Of a stretch of DNA of 7,980 nucleotides, positions 5,761 through 7,980 are shown in pieces. Positions within the stretch are counted from its first letter, which is position 1, and every line of letters starts with the position of its first letter. Made by a program: the position numbers and the translations under genes. Location of the stretch: assembly GCA_019308705.1 (NCBI GenBank), contig JAFDHW010000093.1, positions 1-7,980 on the forward strand, given 5' to 3'. This DNA is from Deltaproteobacteria bacterium (lineage in GTDB: Bacteria; Desulfobacterota; Desulfobacteria; Desulfobacterales; Desulfatibacillaceae). The notes beneath the pieces are model-generated. The model saw nothing but the letters and a program-made list of their open reading frames with translations. It had not been told where the DNA came from and ran no database searches.

Positions 5761-5786
5761 GGCCGGGTCAGGCGCCAGGAGGGACC

Positions 5787-6038
5787 ATGGAGGCGTTCAT
5801 CGATTTGTTCAACCAGCACAGGATGTGGATTCTCACGCTGTTGTGCTTTGGCGTGTTTGTGCTGGTGGTACGGGAGCTTTCCGAGATGATGGAGGAGGCT
5901 CGGGAAATGTGGGGGCGCAAGCCCCAAGGGCGGCGGCCGGAGGAGTATCCGCCCCCGCGCGGGGCCGGGAACAGGATGCCGGCGTGGCCCGCGGCCGCTT
6001 CCGAGAGCCGGGCCGAGGAGGCGTTATGGAGGGGCTGA
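5787..6038 (+). CDS. small single-pass membrane protein in the lexA operon
   Basis: 83 aa, not matched to a family I recognise. A short polar N-terminus (1-12) is followed by one hydrophobic segment at about 13-28 (MWILTLLCFGVFVLVV), then a strongly charged helix rich in Glu, Met and Arg (29-46), and a proline/arginine-rich tail (47-83). The positive charge after the segment predicts the tail in the cytoplasm. Start: the ATG at 5787 has a near-perfect Shine-Dalgarno, AGGAGGG (5777-5783); the earlier in-frame ATG at 5664 precedes the promoter. It is the first gene after the SOS-type promoter, and its last 13 bases overlap the lexA start, so the two are probably translationally coupled. Small SOS-induced membrane proteins next to or under LexA (YneA, DivS, SidA) block cell division, which makes that a reasonable hypothesis here. 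No sequence similarity to them is claimed. Confidence 0.72.
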   Translation: MEAFIDLFNQHRMWILTLLCFGVFVLVVRELSEMMEEAREMWGRKPQGRRPEEYPPPRGAGNRMPAWPAAASESRAEEALWRG

Positions 6039-6637
6039 CCGCGAGGCAAAACCAGGTGCTCCGTTACGTGGCCGAGTTTTTGCGGGACCACGGGTACCCG
6101 CCCACCAACCGGGAGATCGCCGCGCACCTGGGCCTGAAAAGCCCCAACACCGTCCACGTGCACTTGAAGGCCCTGGAGGCCAAGGGTTTTATCCGAATTC
6201 AGGGCGGGGCCAACCGGGGCATCCGCATCCTGAAGGCCCCGCCGGAGTTTTCCAGGGGCATCCCCCTGGTGGGCAAGATCGCCGCGGGCCGGCCCATCGA
6301 ATCACCGGACATCTACGAGGAGCCCCTGGAGGTGGACCGGGAGTTCTTCGGCCACCCCGCCTCCTTTTGCGTGCGCGTGCACGGCGATTCCATGATCGAG
6401 GCCCACATCGCCGACGGCGACTACGTAATCATCCGCCCCAAGCCCCAGCCGGACAACGGCGACATCGTGGCCGCCCTCATGGACGGCGAGGTCACCCTCA
6501 AAATCTTCTACCGCACACGCTCGGGCATCGAGCTTAGGCCCGCCAACAAAAACTACGCCCCCCTCTACCTCACCCCGGACGCCGGCGCGGACCTGCGCAT
6601 CCTGGGGGTCATGGCCGGCCTGGTCCGGAGGGTATGA
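6026..6637 (+). CDS. lexA: SOS regulon repressor LexA
   Basis: Known role: LexA dimers repress DNA-damage genes until RecA filaments trigger self-cleavage. Seen: 203 aa, the standard size. An N-terminal winged helix (about 3-65) has recognition helix S39-P-N-T-V-H-V-H-L-K-A-L. The hinge is followed by the S24 peptidase domain: cleavage site A87-G88 in KIAAGRP, nucleophile S122 in GDSM, general base K159 in VTLK. The S-K spacing of 37 equals that of the E. coli protein (S119/K156). All residues needed for self-cleavage are present. Start: ATG 6026 with GAGGAGG (6015-6021) 4 bases upstream; open sequence further upstream in this frame is a shadow of the overlapping membrane-protein gene. Regulation: two LexA-type boxes in the operon promoter at 5727-5760 predict autorepression. 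Confidence 0.96.
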   Translation: MEGLTARQNQVLRYVAEFLRDHGYPPTNREIAAHLGLKSPNTVHVHLKALEAKGFIRIQGGANRGIRILKAPPEFSRGIPLVGKIAAGRPIESPDIYEEPLEVDREFFGHPASFCVRVHGDSMIEAHIADGDYVIIRPKPQPDNGDIVAALMDGEVTLKIFYRTRSGIELRPANKNYAPLYLTPDAGADLRILGVMAGLVRRV

Positions 6638-6661
6638 AAAGCGGCGGGGACCATCCCTTAC

Positions 6662-7387
6662 TTACGTTTGCTTGAACATCCCCTTTTCCTGCAGGAAGTT
6701 CCTGAACTCCGTTTGCTCCAGTTCCATGGCCTTGTCCGAAGGCAGGAGGCTGCCGCGTTCCATGAGGCTTTTCAGCATCCCCACCATTTCCGGGGGGTTG
6801 GCGGCGATCATCCCGGCGACCTCCATGGTCCGGGGAAGCAGGTCCGCGGGTTCGGTCACCTCGTTCAAAAGTCCCCAGGCCATGGCCTTTTCCGCTTCCA
6901 CGAACTCGCCGGTCAAGGACATCTGCAGGGCGCGGGCCAGGCCGATTCTGCGCTGGAGGAGCTGGGACATGCCCCAGCCCGGGTGGATGCCTACCTTAAC
7001 GTGGGTATCCGCGAACAGGGCCCGGGTGGAGCCGAGGAGAAAGTCGCAATTTAGGGCCAACTCCATGCCGCCGGTGATGGCCGGGCCGTTCACCGCGCCG
7101 ACGAGGGGTTTTTGCAGCCTGGACCGAAGCTCCGGGAAGGTGGCGCCGTCGCCCCTCGGGTCCATGAGGTTTTCCGTGAGCAGGACGGCCAGATCCAGGC
7201 CCGCGCAAAACGCCTTGCCCGAGCCGGTGAGCACGGCGGCGTGGAGGGACGGATCCTCGCTGACGCGTTCCATCGCGTCGTACAGGCCCGCCAAAAGCTC
7301 CTGGTTCATGGCGTTCCGGCGGTCCGGCCGGTTCAGGGTGATGAGGGCCACCGCTCCCCTTTGTTCGAAAAGCACGGCGGGTTCCAT
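6662..7387 (-). CDS. enoyl-CoA hydratase/isomerase (crotonase) family protein
   Basis: 241 aa; the crotonase fold acts on acyl-CoA thioesters. Seen: beta strands with LNRPDRRNAM (18-27), the first oxyanion-hole segment KAFCAGLDL (58-66), and the second at NGPAITGGMELAL (100-112). E109 corresponds to the first catalytic Glu of mitochondrial enoyl-CoA hydratase (E144). The second catalytic Glu position (E164 there) falls in FADTHVKVGIHPGWG and reads about H129. This FADTH...PGWG signature marks a subgroup annotated as enoyl-CoA hydratases, so hydratase activity is uncertain and isomerase, hydrolase or other crotonase chemistry is possible. Start: ATG at 7387 on the minus strand with AGGAA 6 bases upstream (complement of 7394-7398). 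It converges on lexA with a 24-bp gap and no clear terminator. No other fatty-acid gene is visible, so the pathway is open. Confidence 0.88.
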   Translation of the reverse strand: MEPAVLFEQRGAVALITLNRPDRRNAMNQELLAGLYDAMERVSEDPSLHAAVLTGSGKAFCAGLDLAVLLTENLMDPRGDGATFPELRSRLQKPLVGAVNGPAITGGMELALNCDFLLGSTRALFADTHVKVGIHPGWGMSQLLQRRIGLARALQMSLTGEFVEAEKAMAWGLLNEVTEPADLLPRTMEVAGMIAANPPEMVGMLKSLMERGSLLPSDKAMELEQTEFRNFLQEKGMFKQT

Positions 7388-7463
7388 GGCGATTTCCTAA
7401 TTCCCCGAGAAGTCCTCGCGCAAAAGTTCATGCAACTGCGGCAGTATACCGGCGGCGTCTTGG

Positions 7464-7488
7464 GCGGGCAACCGCATTGCGGGCAACC
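7464..7488. repeat. 10-bp direct repeat around a palindrome in a divergent intergenic region
   Basis: GCGGGCAACC occurs at 7464-7473 and again at 7479-7488, a 15-bp period. The junction also forms CCGCA-T-TGCGG (7472-7482), a perfect 5-bp palindrome. The site lies in the 162-bp gap between the minus-strand crotonase gene and the plus-strand coiled-coil gene, so it could be an operator. No strong promoter hexamers were found next to it, and chance in GC-rich DNA is possible. Confidence 0.35.
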
Positions 7489-7549
7489 CCGGACGGTATT
7501 AGTGTGATAGTAGTTTGTTCGGTTGGATCTCACGGACGGGAGGGAACCC

Positions 7550-7909
7550 ATGGAAGAACGCATCCGGCGCCTGGAAGAGCGGCTTCGCATCCTGGAGCGG
7601 GAAGTGGAGGACCTGCAGAAGCGGGTGCCCGCCGAGAACGTTTCCATTGGTTCCGGGGAAGGGGACGAGGGGGCGTTCGAAGCCGCCTACCGCAAGCTGG
7701 CCCAAAACGGCAAATGGGTGCGCATCCACGCATTGCGCAAGTCCCTGGGCTGGGAAGCCCCCCGGTTCGACCAGGTGCTGGAGAGCCTGTGGTCCTCGGG
7801 CAGGGCGGAACTGATGGAAACCGAAGAGATGCTGTCCATCCGGCAGATGGGGGATTCCTACCCCGAATTATTCATGAGCAATTTTGCCCGAGATCGAATT
7901 TTTCTTTAG
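7550..7909 (+). CDS. small hypothetical protein with N-terminal coiled coil
   Basis: 119 aa, family not recognised. Residues 1-28 form a heptad-rich charged helix (RLEERLRILEREVEDLQKRV), a predicted coiled coil for oligomerisation. A Gly/Glu linker follows (about 32-41). Residues 42-105 look helical with a possible winged-helix layout: AAYRKLAQNGKWVRIHALRK, LGWEAPRFDQVLESLWSSG, then a beta-like RAELMETEEMLSIRQ. The last part resembles the wing of small DNA-binding or adaptor proteins, but no helix-turn-helix consensus is clear. Start: ATG 7550 with GGGAGGGA (7538-7545) just upstream; an in-frame TTG at 7523 lies before that site. The gene has GC-ending codons like its neighbours. It is divergent from the crotonase gene. 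Confidence 0.75.
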   Translation: MEERIRRLEERLRILEREVEDLQKRVPAENVSIGSGEGDEGAFEAAYRKLAQNGKWVRIHALRKSLGWEAPRFDQVLESLWSSGRAELMETEEMLSIRQMGDSYPELFMSNFARDRIFL

Positions 7910-7980
7910 TTTCAATCCGTTGGAGCTGTTTTTTGGGTCTTGCGCCAAAGACGGTCTGATTATTGGAGGAATGCTGCCAT
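7910..7980. other. right-edge sequence without an identifiable gene
   Basis: Nothing identifiable as a gene is visible. GGAGGA (7965-7970) directly abuts an ATG at 7971, too close to be a normal ribosome binding site for that codon. The window ends nine bases later, so a gene beginning at or just beyond the edge can be neither confirmed nor excluded. No terminator hairpin was found after the stop codon at 7909. Confidence 0.3.

Noticed and set aside
5759..6025. N-terminal extension of LexA upstream of 6026
   Set aside because: This stretch is the shifted-frame shadow of the small membrane-protein gene. LexA has its own Shine-Dalgarno and standard length from 6026.
6646..6657. Small GGGA/TCCC hairpin between lexA and the convergent crotonase gene
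   Set aside because: The stem is 4 bp with no T run on either strand, not enough for a bidirectional terminator.
1..7980. CRISPR array, tRNA, rRNA or intact insertion sequence
   Set aside because: No regularly spaced repeats, no tRNA-like cloverleaf, no rRNA-like stretch and no transposase gene with terminal inverted repeats were seen on either strand.

Overview
The window looks like chromosomal DNA of a GC-rich, Gram-negative-type bacterium. My best guess, from general resemblance only, is a Desulfobacterota (sulfate-reducer-like) lineage. The grounds are the GC-rich third codon positions, the mix of a multidomain signalling pair with PrmA, LexA and an enoyl-CoA hydratase-family gene, and a G4A4C-type palindromic intergenic repeat. 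No rRNA, tRNA, CRISPR array or intact mobile element was found.

Layout. 1-293 is the AT-rich 3' end of an unrecognised gene entering from the left. 294-836 has no intact gene. It holds the converging remains of two genes: the frameshifted tail of a metallophosphoesterase on + and a short unidentified tail on -. They meet at about 540 and are followed by two strong palindromes. 837-1781 is prmA (ribosomal protein L11 methyltransferase) and 1831-2373 a nitroreductase-family flavoprotein. 2428-3558 is a REC-HD-GYP response regulator (probable cyclic-di-GMP phosphodiesterase), and 3722-5614 a soluble GAF-HisKA-HATPase-REC hybrid histidine kinase. Each has a recognisable sigma70-like promoter, and the kinase promoter carries a CRP/FNR-like palindrome at the class II activator position.

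5718-6637 is the most interesting part. A strong promoter is overlaid by two tandem LexA-type boxes of the form GGAC-N4-GTCC, spaced 20 bp. It drives an 83-residue single-pass membrane protein whose end overlaps the start of lexA. The layout predicts an SOS-induced operon with a small membrane protein as first gene. By analogy with YneA, DivS and SidA it could be a damage-checkpoint cell-division inhibitor; this is inference from context and size, not sequence homology.

6662-7387 (-) is an enoyl-CoA hydratase/isomerase-family protein, convergent with lexA. 7550-7909 (+) is a small coiled-coil protein of unknown function, divergent from it. The 162-bp gap between these two holds a 10-bp direct repeat around a small palindrome. 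The last 71 bases show no identifiable gene.
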